Source: Planctomycetota bacterium (GTDB lineage Bacteria > Planctomycetota > Brocadiia > SM23-32). From it: 5,530 nucleotides of DNA. The stretch spans positions 1-5,530 of the forward strand of contig JAGYMJ010000535.1 of assembly GCA_018400625.1 (NCBI GenBank), given 5' to 3'. Positions 5,481 through 5,530 of this stretch are shown piece after piece. How positions within the stretch are numbered: position 1 is the first letter of the stretch; the number at the start of each line of letters is the position of its first letter. The position numbers and the translations under genes were made by a program. The notes beneath the pieces are model-generated. The model searched no databases and was not told where the DNA came from. It worked only from the letters and a program-made list of their open reading frames with translations.

Positions 5481-5518
5481 GCATCCCCACCGTGCCCTGT
5501 GCCGGTGGAATGATGATT
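5481..5518 (+). repeat. Copy of dispersed repeat, plus orientation
   Basis: GCATCCCCACCGTGCC at 5481-5496 and TGTGCCGGTGGAATGATGAT at 5499-5518 match the minus-strand copy at 174-135. Of the first 37 positions, 32 are identical. It begins nine bases after the stop of the last gene. If the element is organised as at 1-174, this copy would be the left arm of a second palindrome continuing to the right of the window, so the five-gene block sits between two such elements. Confidence 0.7.
5487..5508 (+). repeat. REP-like hairpin within the repeat, 15 bases after the operon stop
   Basis: CCACCG (5487-5492) pairs with CGGTGG (5503-5508) around a ten-base loop. There is no T-run afterwards, so a Rho-independent terminator is unlikely. 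A role in mRNA 3'-end stability, as known for REP elements, is possible but inferred. Confidence 0.5.
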
Positions 5519-5530
5519 CTCAGCTACAGC

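Larger units (their letters stand above)
5473..5530 (+). other. Short downstream spacer containing a repeat copy
   Basis: Nothing beyond the repeat copy at 5481-5518 and its small hairpin is seen here. No start of a further gene can be supported. The ATGATGATT after GGTGGA belongs to the repeat consensus and should not be taken as a start on that basis alone. Confidence 0.6.

Overview
The window carries five genes, all on the + strand, in one compact block (about 261-5472). It is bounded on both sides by copies of a short inverted-repeat element. There are no RNA genes, CRISPR array or transposase. The likely source is a member of the PVC group (Planctomycetes, Lentisphaerae, Kiritimatiellae or Verrucomicrobia). 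This is inferred from the style of the fourth gene, which has an N-terminal CxCGKxLRxPDxxAGKxxKCPxCG zinc ribbon, one membrane helix and a C-terminal WD40-type propeller, and from large membrane proteins of unknown function in a moderately GC-rich genome with good Shine-Dalgarno sites. Taxonomy cannot be fixed further from the sequence.

Layout. Bases 1-174 form a nested palindrome: outer 17-base arms (16 of 17 paired) enclose a perfect 22-bp hairpin. Bases 175-260 hold no complete gene. Their last part reads in frame into the first gene without a start codon, which suggests that gene has lost its 5' end. Then come: a short DUF3592-type domain protein (261-545, probably a remnant); a 412-residue three-helix membrane protein ending in the same domain (560-1798); a 200-residue two-helix version of that module (1812-2414); a 606-residue double zinc-ribbon / transmembrane / seven-blade beta-propeller protein (2428-4248); and a 406-residue protein built from two copies of a two-helix plus PH-like unit (4252-5472). 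Gaps between genes are 3-14 bases and each gene from the second onward has a purine-rich ribosome binding site, so the block is very probably co-transcribed. A further copy of the flanking repeat begins nine bases after the last stop codon, at 5481.

How the genes may work together. Four of the five products have membrane helices, and the first looks like a soluble tail of a membrane protein. Three are paralogs sharing one C-terminal domain. No catalytic motif was seen in any product. A membrane-bound assembly, with the propeller as a protein-interaction platform, is a reasonable guess but only inference. The block does not match any named system I recognise.
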